From NCBI GenBank assembly GCA_035500775.1, contig DATJWY010000133.1, positions 1 to 52,444 of the forward strand: a stretch of DNA of 52,444 bases. Reading direction: 5' to 3'. Made by a program: the position numbers and the translations under genes. Below, one piece after another: positions 1 to 8,950 of the stretch; within the stretch, counting starts at the first letter, position 1; every line of letters starts with the position of its first letter. This stretch comes from DATJWY01 sp035500775. Its GTDB lineage: Bacteria > Pseudomonadota > Alphaproteobacteria > Acetobacterales > Acetobacteraceae. The notes under the pieces were generated by a model. The model was not told where the DNA came from, did no database searches, and was given only the letters and a program-made list of their open reading frames with translations.

Positions 1-2265
1 CCACACCGTCGTCTCGGTCGGGCCGTACATGTTCCAGAGCGACGCGCAGCGCGGCAGCAGTTCGCCAGCCAGCTCCGGCGTCCAGGCCTCGCCGCCGCAC
101 AGGATCCGGAGAGTCCGGCTGCCCGCCCAACCTGCCTCGAGCAGCAGCCGCCACGTCGCCGGCGTCGCCTGCATGATGGTCGCGGCGCATTCTTGCAGCA
201 GCGCCGCGAGACGGACGCCGTCGGCCGCCACGGCGGCGGGTGCGATTGTCACCTGCGCGCCGACGATGAGCGGCAGGAACAGTTCCAGGGCGGCGATGTC
301 GAAGGACAAGGAGGTGACGGCGAGCAGCGTGTCGTCCGCGGTGATTCCCGGCTCGTGCCGCATCGCCGTGAGGAAGTTCACCAGCGCCCGGTGCGGGATC
401 TGCACGCCCTTGGGACGGCCCGTCGATCCGGACGTGTAGAGCACATAGGCCGGCTCGCCGCCCCGCCGTTCCGCTGCCGGCCGCACGGGCGCGGTCTCCG
501 CCGGGGGCGGCGGCAGGGAATCGAGGCACAGAATCGCGGCGCCCTGCGGGTCGAGCCGGCCCCGCAGCCCCAGCTCGGAGACCAGCACCCGCGGCGTGGA
601 ATCCGCGAGGATGAGGGCAAGCCTCTCCTGCGGATAATTCGGATCCAGCGGAACATAGGCGCCGTCCGCCTTCAGGATTCCCAGAAGCGCCGCGACCATG
701 TCCGCCGACCGCTCGACATGCAGGGCAACACGGTCCCCCGGCCGGACACCCAGGCTGGACAGATGCCGGGCCAGGTCCTCGGCCTTCTCGTTCAACTCCC
801 GGTAGGTCAGACGCTGCCGCCCGCAGGCCACCGCCACGCGGTCGGGCGTGCGCCGGGCCTGTTCGGCGAAAAGGTCATCGACATGCCGGTCGTGCGGATA
901 GGCGGACCGGGTTGCGTTCCACGCGACCAGGATCTCCCGGCGTTCGTCCGGCGGCAGGATATCGAGCCGTCCGACGACGTCCGCCGGGTCCTTCAGCGAC
1001 GCCAGGAGATGCAGGAACCGGCGCTGCAGCCGCGTGAGCATCGCCTGATCATACAGGGCGAGGTTGGCGTCGAACTCGACGCGCCAGCCTCCTTCCTCCG
1101 ACTGGTCGTTCACGACGTGAATGTTCAGGTCATCGACGGGCCCGTTGGAAATTGGCACGGTCGTGGCGCGCGCGCCCGCGAAATAGGTCGCGGTGTCGAA
1201 GGGCCTGACGCTGACGAACTGCCGGATCACCGGGCGGTCGATGCGGCGAAGATCGCGCCGCAGATCGGCAACGCGGTAGCGCTGGTGGCGAAGACCCGCC
1301 CGCAGCTTCCGGCGGACCTGAACGGCAAGGTCCTCCACGCGCATGTCCGGCCGCATCTCAAGGCGAAGCGGCACGACGTTCATGGCCATCGCGGGCGTCT
1401 GCCGGGCGACCGGACTCATGCGCGCGGCCATCATCTGGCCGAGGACGACATCTTCCGCTTCCGTCAGCCGGTGGATGAAGATCGCGGCGGCCAGCGTCAC
1501 CGCCTGCGGAAACGACAGCCCGGCCCGTTGGGCGAATTCCTGCAGCCGGGCGGTCGTCGCCGCCGGAAGATCGGCCGTTGCGCGCAGGAACTGCGCCGAC
1601 GGCGGCGCGCTGTGCAGGCCGAGGCTCGGAGGCTCCGGACACCCCGACATCATCTCCAGCCAGTACTGCCGATCCGCCTCGAAATGCCCGGAGGCGCGAT
1701 AGGCGGAATCCTCGGCAACGAGCGCAGGGACGGAGCCCACCTGCTCGAAGCCGGGACGCAAACCGGCGGCGAGCGCGGAGTAGATCTCAGCGACCCGGCG
1801 GACGAGGAGCGACCCGCCATAGGCGTCCATCACGAGATGATGGTAGCGCAGGTACCAGAGGAATTCCTCGGCGCCGGCCCTGAACAGGGCGAAGCGGAAG
1901 AACGGGCCGGAGGAGAGATCGAGCGGCCGGGAAATGTCCGCGTGCATCCAGGCCTCGGCCGCGGCAACTGGATCAGGCTCCCCGCTGACGTCCTGGAAGG
2001 TCAGGCACCAGTCGGGCCGCGGTCCGATCACCTGCCGCGGTACGTCGTCGCGTTCGACAAAGCGGATACGGGACGCTTCCGTCTCCAGGACAAGCTGGCG
2101 TAAGGCAGCCTCGAACAGCGCCGGGTCGATCGGGCCGGCGATCCTGACATATTCGGCGATGTTGAACGCCGGCATCGATGCGCCGGCCTTCAGCGCGTAC
2201 CACACGCCAAGCTGCGCGGCGGACAGCGGAAGATCCGTCGTGCTCGTCTGTTCGAAGCCGCGCAT
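1..2265 (-). CDS. Nonribosomal peptide synthetase, condensation + adenylation domains (3' end outside window)
   Basis: An open frame of 755 codons runs from an ATG at 2265 off the left edge. Residues about 10-440 are a condensation domain. It has an N-terminal LPLSAAQLGVW motif and the active-site motif HHLVMDAYG with His142/His143 and Asp147; the usual Gly of HHxxxDG is Ala148. An adenylation domain follows, with YTSGSTGRPKGV near residue 610 (A3) and YGPTETTVW near residue 748 (A5). The carrier domain, and so the module count, lie outside the window. It follows wecC with a 27-nt gap and is the last visible gene of the minus-strand operon. A leading C domain implies that it accepts an acyl or aminoacyl chain from another carrier. 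The substrate cannot be read because the end of the specificity code is missing. Confidence 0.93.
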   Translation of the reverse strand, partial: MRGFEQTSTTDLPLSAAQLGVWYALKAGASMPAFNIAEYVRIAGPIDPALFEAALRQLVLETEASRIRFVERDDVPRQVIGPRPDWCLTFQDVSGEPDPVAAAEAWMHADISRPLDLSSGPFFRFALFRAGAEEFLWYLRYHHLVMDAYGGSLLVRRVAEIYSALAAGLRPGFEQVGSVPALVAEDSAYRASGHFEADRQYWLEMMSGCPEPPSLGLHSAPPSAQFLRATADLPAATTARLQEFAQRAGLSFPQAVTLAAAIFIHRLTEAEDVVLGQMMAARMSPVARQTPAMAMNVVPLRLEMRPDMRVEDLAVQVRRKLRAGLRHQRYRVADLRRDLRRIDRPVIRQFVSVRPFDTATYFAGARATTVPISNGPVDDLNIHVVNDQSEEGGWRVEFDANLALYDQAMLTRLQRRFLHLLASLKDPADVVGRLDILPPDERREILVAWNATRSAYPHDRHVDDLFAEQARRTPDRVAVACGRQRLTYRELNEKAEDLARHLSSLGVRPGDRVALHVERSADMVAALLGILKADGAYVPLDPNYPQERLALILADSTPRVLVSELGLRGRLDPQGAAILCLDSLPPPPAETAPVRPAAERRGGEPAYVLYTSGSTGRPKGVQIPHRALVNFLTAMRHEPGITADDTLLAVTSLSFDIAALELFLPLIVGAQVTIAPAAVAADGVRLAALLQECAATIMQATPATWRLLLEAGWAGSRTLRILCGGEAWTPELAGELLPRCASLWNMYGPTETTVW

Positions 2266-2292
2266 GTTTGGCAAAAGGAAAGTTACATATCG

Positions 2293-3543
2293 TTACCACG
2301 CGCCTCGCGTATCGATAACGAACTTGTCCTTCAACACGTCGCGATCGACGTGCAGGAAGCTCATGTGGTCGACGAGCAGCACCACCACGTTGGCACGCTC
2401 GATCGCCTCGTCGAAGTCGTAGAGCTGCAGGCCGAAGTCCGCGAGTTCCGGCGGCAGGCGGGAGATGTGCGGCTCGACCACCAGCAGTTCACCCACTTCC
2501 TCGCGCGCCAGCTGCCGCACCACCTCAATCGCCGGGCTCTCGCGCAGGTCGTCCACGTCCTTCTTGTACGACAGGCCGAGACAGGCGATCACCGGGCGCT
2601 TCAGCGCGGCGGCACGCTCGCGCACCTTGGCGCAGACGAAGCCGGGCTTGGCGTCGTTGATCAGGCGCGCGGCGCGGATCAGCTTCGCTTCCTCGGGATT
2701 GGTCGCGACGATGAACCACGGATCGACGGCGATGCAGTGGCCGCCGACGCCCGGCCCCGGCGAGAGGATGTTGACGCGCGGGTGCAGGTTCGCGACCTCG
2801 ATCAGCTCCCAGACATTCACCTTCAGTCTGTCGCAGATGAAGCTCAGTTCGTTGGCGAAGGCGATGTTGACGTCGCGGTAGGCGTTCTCCGTGAGCTTGG
2901 CGAGTTCCGCCGTGCGCGCGTTGGTCAGGCGACATTCGCCGCGCACCACGACGCGATACAGGCTCAGCGCGCGCTGGGCGCATTTGCGCGTCATGCCGCC
3001 GATGACGCGGGCGTTGTTGACGACCTCCTCGAGGATGCGGCCGGGCAGCACGCGCTCGGGACAATGCGCCACCTGGACCATCGCCATCTCGCCCTTCGCC
3101 TGGGGGAAGGTCAGGTCCGGCCGCAGGTCCGCGAGGATCGCCGCCATCCGGTCGGTGGTGCCGACGGGCGAGGTGGATTCCAGGATCACGAGGTTGCCGG
3201 CGTTCAGCACGGGGGCGACGGCGCGCGCGGCGGCCTCGACATAGGTGAGGTCGGGCTGCGCGTCCTCGCCGTGGCCATTGAGCGGCGTGGGCACCGCGAT
3301 GATGAAGGCGTCGGCCGGTTCGACAATGGGGGTCGCGCGCAGCTTGCCGCTCTCGACGACTCGGCGCACCAGCGCATCGAGATTGGGCTCGCCGAAATGC
3401 GGGCGGCCCTGGTTGATGCTCTCGACGACGCGCGGGTTCACGTCGACGCCGATCACCTCGACGCCGTTCTCGGCGAACACGGCGGCCGTCGGCAGGCCGA
3501 TATAGCCGAGGCCGATGACGGCGATGCGGCTGAAGCTATGCAT
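2293..3543 (-). CDS. wecC: UDP-N-acetyl-D-mannosamine dehydrogenase
   Basis: A 416-aa protein of the UDP-glucose/GDP-mannose dehydrogenase superfamily. The N-terminal Rossmann motif is VIGLGYIGLPTAAVFAENG. The central domain carries the CPERVLPG and AELAKLTENAYRDVN motifs, and the catalytic-Cys loop is GPGVGGHCIAVDPWF. The family oxidises UDP-ManNAc twice with NAD+ to UDP-ManNAcA in the cytoplasm. Length is normal for WecC. Its start overlaps the wecB stop by 8 nt, so the pair is probably translationally coupled. The product is the donor for WecG-type transferases, one of which is encoded at 29591-30484. A related UDP-hexose dehydrogenase cannot be excluded, but the pairing with WecB favours ManNAcA. 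Confidence 0.93.
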   Translation of the reverse strand: MHSFSRIAVIGLGYIGLPTAAVFAENGVEVIGVDVNPRVVESINQGRPHFGEPNLDALVRRVVESGKLRATPIVEPADAFIIAVPTPLNGHGEDAQPDLTYVEAAARAVAPVLNAGNLVILESTSPVGTTDRMAAILADLRPDLTFPQAKGEMAMVQVAHCPERVLPGRILEEVVNNARVIGGMTRKCAQRALSLYRVVVRGECRLTNARTAELAKLTENAYRDVNIAFANELSFICDRLKVNVWELIEVANLHPRVNILSPGPGVGGHCIAVDPWFIVATNPEEAKLIRAARLINDAKPGFVCAKVRERAAALKRPVIACLGLSYKKDVDDLRESPAIEVVRQLAREEVGELLVVEPHISRLPPELADFGLQLYDFDEAIERANVVVLLVDHMSFLHVDRDVLKDKFVIDTRGAW

Positions 3544-4651
3544 GGCGCAGGGCCTCCACGATGCGTTCGGCGGCGCGGCCGTCGCCGTAGGGGTTGTGCG
3601 CGAAGCTCATGGCGTCGTAGGCGGCGCGGTCGTCGAGCAGGCGGCTCGCTTCGGCGACGAGACGGTCGGTGTCGGTGCCGACCAGCTTCACCGTGCCGGC
3701 GGCCACCGCCTCCGGCCGTTCCGTCGTGTCGCGCGTCACCAGCACGGGCTTGCCGAGCGAGGGCGCCTCCTCCTGCACGCCGCCGGAATCCGTGACGATC
3801 AGCGCAGCACGCCGCATCATGTGGACGAACGGCAGGTAATCGAGCGGCGGGATCAGGTGAATCGCCGGATGGCCGCCGAGCACGGCGTTGGCCGCCTTCT
3901 GCACGTTCGGATTGAGGTGCACCGGATAGACGACTTCGACGTCGCCGCGCTCCGCGAGACGCAGCAGACCCTGCGCGACACGCGCAAGGCCGCCGTCGAA
4001 ATTCTCGCGCCGGTGGCCGGTGGCAAGGATCAGCCGCTTGCCCGGATCCAGGCGCGGCAGCGTGGCGTCGATGGCGGCGGCGCGCGCCGGATCGGCGTCG
4101 AGGATGGCGACGGCATCGAACAGCGCGTCGATCACCGTGTTGCCGGTCACGGTGATGCGCGCCGGATCGACGCCTTCGCGCAGCAGGTTGTCGCGTGCTT
4201 CCGCCGTCGGCGGGAAGTGCAGGTCGGCGATCAGTGTCGTGATGCGCCGGTTCATCTCCTCGGGCCACGGCGAATGGACGTTGCCGGTGCGCAGTCCGGC
4301 CTCGATGTGGCCGACGGGAATTCTGGCGTAGAAGGCGGCGAGCGAGGCGGCCATCGTGGTGGTGGTGTCGCCCTGCACCAGGATGCGGTCGGGCCGTGTC
4401 TCCCGCAGCACGTCGCCGAACCGCTCGAGAACGGCGGTGGTGACGTAGGTCAGGCCCTGGCCGTCGCGCATCAGGTCGAGGTCGAGATCCGGCCGGATGC
4501 CGAACAGGTCGAGCACCTGGTCGAGCATCTGCCGATGCTGCGCCGTGACGCACACAAGCGGTTCCACGCCCCGCGTGTCGAGAAGACGGCGCAGCACGGG
4601 CGCCATCTTGATCGCTTCCGGGCGTGTGCCGAAGACCGTGAGAATGCGCAT
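3536..4651 (-). CDS. wecB: UDP-N-acetylglucosamine 2-epimerase (non-hydrolysing)
   Basis: A 371-aa protein beginning MRILTVFGTRPEAIKM, the family's signature N-terminus. It also has VQGDTTTTMA, GHIEAGLRTG, TGHRRENF and SGGVQEEAPSLGKPVLVTRD. The family interconverts UDP-GlcNAc and UDP-ManNAc. An upstream in-frame codon would add 16 residues, but the start at 4651 has GGAG at good spacing and matches the family's start. The gene is coupled to wecC by an 8-nt overlap, and 94 nt separate it from the deacetylase gene. It supplies ManNAc for the glycan made here. Confidence 0.94.
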   Translation of the reverse strand: MRILTVFGTRPEAIKMAPVLRRLLDTRGVEPLVCVTAQHRQMLDQVLDLFGIRPDLDLDLMRDGQGLTYVTTAVLERFGDVLRETRPDRILVQGDTTTTMAASLAAFYARIPVGHIEAGLRTGNVHSPWPEEMNRRITTLIADLHFPPTAEARDNLLREGVDPARITVTGNTVIDALFDAVAILDADPARAAAIDATLPRLDPGKRLILATGHRRENFDGGLARVAQGLLRLAERGDVEVVYPVHLNPNVQKAANAVLGGHPAIHLIPPLDYLPFVHMMRRAALIVTDSGGVQEEAPSLGKPVLVTRDTTERPEAVAAGTVKLVGTDTDRLVAEASRLLDDRAAYDAMSFAHNPYGDGRAAERIVEALRHA

Positions 4652-4745
4652 GAATTTCTCCGCAATAATACGGCTATCAGAACCGCAATGATTACGCAAG
4701 AGTTACCGTTGGAAGGGCGCAGGAGATCTGCGGCCGGTTCCGGCG

Positions 4746-5657
4746 TCAGCGGCGCGTGTTGAACCGGCGACGGAGCCAGCGTTTCAGCTGCCGCGGCTTG
4801 CACGTCCAGCTGTAGGCGCCGCGCAGCTTCAGCCAGAACTCGATCGGCCAGTCGTCCATGTCCGCCCGCACACGCCCGCGCACGAAGGACGCGTCGGCGG
4901 GATCGAGGGTGTGCGGCATCGTCGTGTAGACGAACCGGAATTTCGCGGCCCGGCAAAGTTCGACCACCTGGTCGTCGTATTCGCCGTAGGGAAAGGCGAA
5001 GACGGTGACGTCCCGGCCGAGCAGATCGGCCAGAGCGGATTTCGAGCCGGTGATTTCCATGAGCGCATTTTCCCGGTCGATCTCGGGCAGACGCGGATGC
5101 GTGACGCTGTGTGCGCCGATCGTCACGAGGTCGTGCGGCAAGGTGTGCAGACACGCGCCGTCCGCCACCGTTTCGGATCGGTCCTCGTCAGCGATTTCCA
5201 TGGCCCAGCCGGGATGACGGCCCAGCATGCCGGAGGGGGTGAAGATCGTCGCCGGCATGCCGCGTGCCGCGAGTTCCGGCAGCGCGTTGTCGATCACGCT
5301 GATGAAGGCGTCGTCGAAGGTGATGGCGACGAGGCGCCGGCCGGGCGAGGCGGGGCCGCAGAAGTCGGCGGGAACGACGGCATCCGCACCGGCGCGGATC
5401 ATGTCCAGGTGCCGGGCGAAGCGGGCGCGGTGAATGGCCGGGACGGCGTGGTAGTAGAGGATCACCAGCCGTGCCCGACCGAAGCCGAGCAGGCAGGCGA
5501 TCCGGTTGGCGGCGGATGCGACCGCAAGATAGACGAGGCTCGCCGCGACCTCGACATATCGCCGCTTGCCGGCGCGCGGGGGGCTGACCGCGGTGCGGGG
5601 ACGTGACGGTGCGAGGGCAGTCGGTCGGTCCGCGGCCGGACTGGCGGACGGCGTCAT
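4746..5657 (-). CDS. Polysaccharide deacetylase family protein
   Basis: A 303-aa protein with a NodB-type fold. An N-terminal hydrophobic stretch (VEVAASLVYLAVASAANRI) suggests a membrane anchor. Recognisable motifs are LVILYYHAVP, AITFDDAF (catalytic/metal Asp pair), IGAHSVTHPRL (metal His pair) and VFAFPYGEYDD. The family removes N-acetyl or O-acetyl groups from glycans. The chosen ATG (5657) overlaps the esterase stop by 4 nt (ATGA), which indicates coupling; a longer frame upstream lies inside the esterase gene and is unlikely. In this operon it may deacetylate HexNAc residues of the exported polysaccharide, perhaps exposing an amine for aminoacylation (inference). Confidence 0.88.
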   Translation of the reverse strand: MTPSASPAADRPTALAPSRPRTAVSPPRAGKRRYVEVAASLVYLAVASAANRIACLLGFGRARLVILYYHAVPAIHRARFARHLDMIRAGADAVVPADFCGPASPGRRLVAITFDDAFISVIDNALPELAARGMPATIFTPSGMLGRHPGWAMEIADEDRSETVADGACLHTLPHDLVTIGAHSVTHPRLPEIDRENALMEITGSKSALADLLGRDVTVFAFPYGEYDDQVVELCRAAKFRFVYTTMPHTLDPADASFVRGRVRADMDDWPIEFWLKLRGAYSWTCKPRQLKRWLRRRFNTRR

Positions 5658-6661
5658 GCGCCGGCGTCCCTCGCCAGATCCTCGCTGCCGCTGGGCAGGA
5701 CGCAAACGTCGTGTGTCGTCCGGAGCCCGCCGGTCATCGCGTCCCGGATGTCCTCCCCGATCTGCCGGTGCGCCATCCGCGCATGCGGCACGATGCCGCC
5801 GAGTCCGTAGAACAGATGGACCATCCCCGCGTGGCAGGTGTGATGCACGGCAACGCCGGCCGCGCGCAGCCTCTCCGCGTAGGCATGGCCCTCGTCGCGC
5901 AGCGGATCGCATTCCGCCGTGTGGATATACGCGGGCGGGTGGCCGCGCAGGTTGGCGCGCAGCGGCGAGACGTGGCGGTGCCAGGTGGACGTGCCGGGCG
6001 GGAGATACCACGCCATGTCCCGCTGCATCATGTCGCGATCGACCAGATAGCCTTCGGCGAAGGCGTGGCGGGAAGGCGTTTCTTCCGCCCAGTCAAGGAT
6101 CGGACAGAGCAGCAGTTGCAGGGCCAGCCGCGCTTCGCGCATCGTCCCGGCAAGTTGACAGACCACGGCGGCAAGCGTGCCGCCGGCGGAATCGCCCACG
6201 ATCCCGATGCGCTCCGCATCCAGCCCCAACGCCCAGGCATTGCGGGTTATCCAGACGGTCGCCGCATAGGCGTCCTGGACCGCGGCGGGGAACGGATGCT
6301 CGGGTGCCAGCCGGTAGTCGACGGCGATCAGGCGGCAGCCGGTCTCGTTGCACAGCGCGCGGCACAGCGGGTCGTGGGTGTCGAGGTTGCCGGCAACCAG
6401 CCCGCCGCCATGGAAGAAAATCAGGCCGGGCAGAATGTCCTCGGCACCAGCGGAAGGCGAATAGACGCGGTACCGCAGCAGGCCGGCCGGGCCGGGCAGG
6501 AAATCGTCCTCGATCCGCCCGACGCGCACGCCGGTTTCGGCGAATGCCATCAGGCCGCGGAACGCGTCGCGACGCTGCGCGATCGTCGGCGATTTTGCGG
6601 CCGGCGGCCCGCTGGCCGAGAGGGCCTGCAGCAACCGCCTCACATGCGGATCAAGCGGCAT
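5654..6661 (-). CDS. Alpha/beta hydrolase, HSL/acetyl-esterase type
   Basis: A 335-aa hydrolase of the hormone-sensitive-lipase (class IV) family. It has the oxyanion-hole motif FFHGGGLVAGN, YRLAPEHPFPA, the nucleophile elbow GDSAGGTLAAV, and a C-terminal HACHAGMVHLF-type His region (here HHTCHAGMVHLFYG). There is no signal peptide, so it is probably cytoplasmic. It sits between the amino acid:carrier-protein ligase (45-nt gap) and the deacetylase (4-nt overlap). A thioesterase-like or deacylating role in the peptide/glycan pathway is possible but unproven; the substrate cannot be read from sequence. Confidence 0.88.
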   Translation of the reverse strand: MPLDPHVRRLLQALSASGPPAAKSPTIAQRRDAFRGLMAFAETGVRVGRIEDDFLPGPAGLLRYRVYSPSAGAEDILPGLIFFHGGGLVAGNLDTHDPLCRALCNETGCRLIAVDYRLAPEHPFPAAVQDAYAATVWITRNAWALGLDAERIGIVGDSAGGTLAAVVCQLAGTMREARLALQLLLCPILDWAEETPSRHAFAEGYLVDRDMMQRDMAWYLPPGTSTWHRHVSPLRANLRGHPPAYIHTAECDPLRDEGHAYAERLRAAGVAVHHTCHAGMVHLFYGLGGIVPHARMAHRQIGEDIRDAMTGGLRTTHDVCVLPSGSEDLARDAGA

Positions 6662-6706
6662 GTGCGTGCGCGTCCCTCCCGTGCGCCAGGCGGAGAGCCC
6701 GGCGCG

Positions 6707-7648
6707 TTACAGCTCCAGCAGCGTGCGGACCGCATGCGGCCAGGTCCGCGGGTCGAGCCCGTGCTTCCAGAACATCGCGACGGCCAGACGATCCATGCCG
6801 AAGGCGACGCAGCCCGTATGCGCGACCGCCCCGTCCTCGCCGCGGATGCCCCAGGTGGTGCCGAAATGGTCGCGATGATAGTTGAAGCTCATGCAGGCGG
6901 TCGGCTTCTCGACCGAATGGATCGGCACCAGCAGCTCGAACTTCAGCGCCTGGTGGATCTGGCTGACCGCTTTCATCTGGCCCTCGCGCCCGAAGAACGG
7001 ATCGCTCGCCGGCGCCACGCCCGAGACGAGGCCGAGTGCCTCGGCCAACTGGCCGGCGCGTTCGATCCAGCGCGTGCGGAACGCCACGATGTCCTCCGGC
7101 TGACCGACGCAGACGAACTCGCGCATCCGGAAGGACTGCAGCCGATCGAGCGACTTCGACGGTTCGTGGCGGAAGCAGTCGCAGGCGATGTCGAAGCACC
7201 AGCCGCCGCGCGGCATCGGCCCGCGTGCCGCCGCGAGCGGATAGACCGGGTAGCAGGCGGCGGGGCACAGCACGAGATCGGCCTCGGAGAGCGAACTCGT
7301 CCAGGACCCGCCCTCCTCGAAGCGCCGGACCGCGGCCTGGATATCCGCCTCGGTGCCGTGCAGCGCGCAGACGCAGCCGAGCAGATTGGGGAAGCTGTTG
7401 AGATAGCCCGACCGCTCCAGGTCCCGCCGGCTCATCACCGGCGGGAAGCGCAGCACCTCCGCGCCGTCGGGACGGTGCCGCGTGATCAGCGCGGCAAGGC
7501 GTTCGACCACGTTCTCGTAGAGTCCGGTGCGGGCATAGACGCCGTCCACCCCCATCGGCCGGAAAAGGGTTGCCGCGAGCGCTTCGGCCCGGTCCGCCGG
7601 CGCAACGGCGTTCTTCTCCGGCTCCGCGAGGTCCATGTTCATGTCCAT
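6707..7648 (-). CDS. Amino acid:[carrier protein] ligase, SerRS-like class II
   Basis: A 313-aa protein that resembles the catalytic domain of atypical seryl-tRNA synthetases without the tRNA-binding arm. This is the amino acid--[acyl-carrier-protein] ligase family, first characterised in Bradyrhizobium, which activates a small amino acid with ATP and loads it onto a carrier protein's phosphopantetheine. Motif 2-like FRMREFVCVG and motif 3-like GCVAFGMDRLAVAMFWKHG are present. Cys128, Glu177 and Cys280 are the likely zinc ligands. An upstream GTG at 7660 lies too close to GGAAGG, so I chose the ATG at 7648. No carrier gene is adjacent; carriers could be the unseen NRPS T domain or the ACP at 47187-47441. 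Confidence 0.88.
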   Translation of the reverse strand: MDMNMDLAEPEKNAVAPADRAEALAATLFRPMGVDGVYARTGLYENVVERLAALITRHRPDGAEVLRFPPVMSRRDLERSGYLNSFPNLLGCVCALHGTEADIQAAVRRFEEGGSWTSSLSEADLVLCPAACYPVYPLAAARGPMPRGGWCFDIACDCFRHEPSKSLDRLQSFRMREFVCVGQPEDIVAFRTRWIERAGQLAEALGLVSGVAPASDPFFGREGQMKAVSQIHQALKFELLVPIHSVEKPTACMSFNYHRDHFGTTWGIRGEDGAVAHTGCVAFGMDRLAVAMFWKHGLDPRTWPHAVRTLLEL

Positions 7649-7711
7649 GACCGCTGTCACCTTCCTTGCGTGTTCGTCCTGATACGGAGGGGCGGGCGAT
7701 AACCTGCGGGA

Positions 7712-8950
7712 TCACTCGATGCCGGCGGGAACCGGCGTCATCAGCATCGTGCCTGCGAGATTCCCCAGGATGCGGTCGTTGCTGATCATGATGGGCGACG
7801 ACAGCACGTCGCGCAGCGCCCGGCCCACGCTGAATTCCGTATCGTTGCGGTAGCCGGAAAGCCCACACACCTTCATCGTGGTCAGCACGATGGAGACGGC
7901 AAGTTCCGAGGCCTCGACCTTGGTCAGGTTCATCACCGCCTGGAAGTCGAGCGAGGCGAGCGACTTGCCGTCGTCAGCGATCTCCTCGTAGGCGCGCAGG
8001 GAGGATGCGATCAGTCCGCGCAGCGTGCGCAGGGACGCGGTCGCCTTGGTGAAATGCGCCGCGCCCGGCGGCATGTTGCCCCCGCTGTGCCGCGCCGCGT
8101 GCCGGACGAAGGCGCGGGCCCGCTCGACGGCGCCGGCCGCGATGCCGGCCCAGGTGCCGGCCCAGGCGAGATGCGAGACCGGCACCATGCTCTGCGGATG
8201 GATCCGGTCATACGGCTCCGGCAGGATCTGCTCGGCCTTCCCGTTGGCGATCAGCCGGAAGCCGGAGCTGCAGGTGCCCCGCATGCCAAGCGAATCCCAG
8301 CCCACGAGCGGCTCGAGCGTGTAGTCCTCCTTCAGGAAGGCGACCAGCACCTGGTCGGAGGCCGCGGCCTCCGCCGACCGCCGTGCCGTGGTGAGGATGG
8401 CGTCCGCCCGCTCGCCGTACGAGACGACGGTTGCGGCCCGCTCCAGCCGGATGCCGGTGTCGGTGTGTTCGACGGGAGCCGCGCTGGCGCGGACGTTGCC
8501 GCCGCCCTGGCCTTCCGTCGTCGAGGAAGCGAGCAGCAGCTGGTCGCCGGCGACCCGGCGCAGCAGGGTGCGGTGCCAGGCATGGTCGTGCCCATGGCGC
8601 AGCAGGCACGCGAGGCACGCCTGGTGCATCGCAAAGATCATGGAGGTGGAGGAGCAGGCCTGGCCGAGCTGGTAGCAGACATCGACGATCTCCGAGAGGC
8701 TGGCACCCTCGCCGCCGAGATCGGGCGGAATCATGATGCCCATCAGGCGCTGCTTACGCAGCTCGGCGAACGCTTCCTCCGGGAAGCGCGCCTCGCGGTC
8801 CACCGCCGTCGCCCATTGTGCCGCAACCGCCGTGACCGCCGCGGTGCGCGCCCTCAGATCGAGCCGCCGCAGCTTGGCGGACGCATCGGGATCCGCGCCA
8901 CGGGGCTCACTCTCGGTCAGGCGGTCTGCAAGTCGGCTGGTGGTGTCCAT
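7712..8950 (-). CDS. Acyl-CoA dehydrogenase family flavoprotein
   Basis: A 412-aa protein with the acyl-CoA dehydrogenase layout: a helical N-terminal domain (LMGIMIPPDLGGEGAS), a central beta domain (LLASSTTEGQGGGNVR, then GWDSLGMRGTCSSGF) and a C-terminal helical domain (VCGLSGYRNDTEFSVGRALRD). The family is FAD-dependent. In amino acid:CP ligase loci and in NRPS pathways such enzymes can oxidise carrier-bound aminoacyl chains, so a carrier-bound substrate is more likely here than a fatty acyl-CoA (inference). It is the first gene of the minus-strand operon, 63 nt before the ligase start, with a weak AGGA upstream of the ATG. Confidence 0.87.
   Translation of the reverse strand: MDTTSRLADRLTESEPRGADPDASAKLRRLDLRARTAAVTAVAAQWATAVDREARFPEEAFAELRKQRLMGIMIPPDLGGEGASLSEIVDVCYQLGQACSSTSMIFAMHQACLACLLRHGHDHAWHRTLLRRVAGDQLLLASSTTEGQGGGNVRASAAPVEHTDTGIRLERAATVVSYGERADAILTTARRSAEAAASDQVLVAFLKEDYTLEPLVGWDSLGMRGTCSSGFRLIANGKAEQILPEPYDRIHPQSMVPVSHLAWAGTWAGIAAGAVERARAFVRHAARHSGGNMPPGAAHFTKATASLRTLRGLIASSLRAYEEIADDGKSLASLDFQAVMNLTKVEASELAVSIVLTTMKVCGLSGYRNDTEFSVGRALRDVLSSPIMISNDRILGNLAGTMLMTPVPAGIE

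Noticed and set aside
193..2103. 636-codon plus-strand frame
   Set aside because: Shadow of the NRPS on the minus strand; its translation is Arg/Gly/Asp-rich with no domain, while the minus frame shows clear C and A domain motifs.
2350..4762. Long plus-strand frames (2350-3795, 3515-4762)
   Set aside because: Antisense shadows of wecC and wecB, with compositions typical of reversed high-GC coding DNA.
5603..7702. 699-codon plus-strand frame
   Set aside because: Lies opposite the esterase and the amino acid:CP ligase genes, which have full motif sets.
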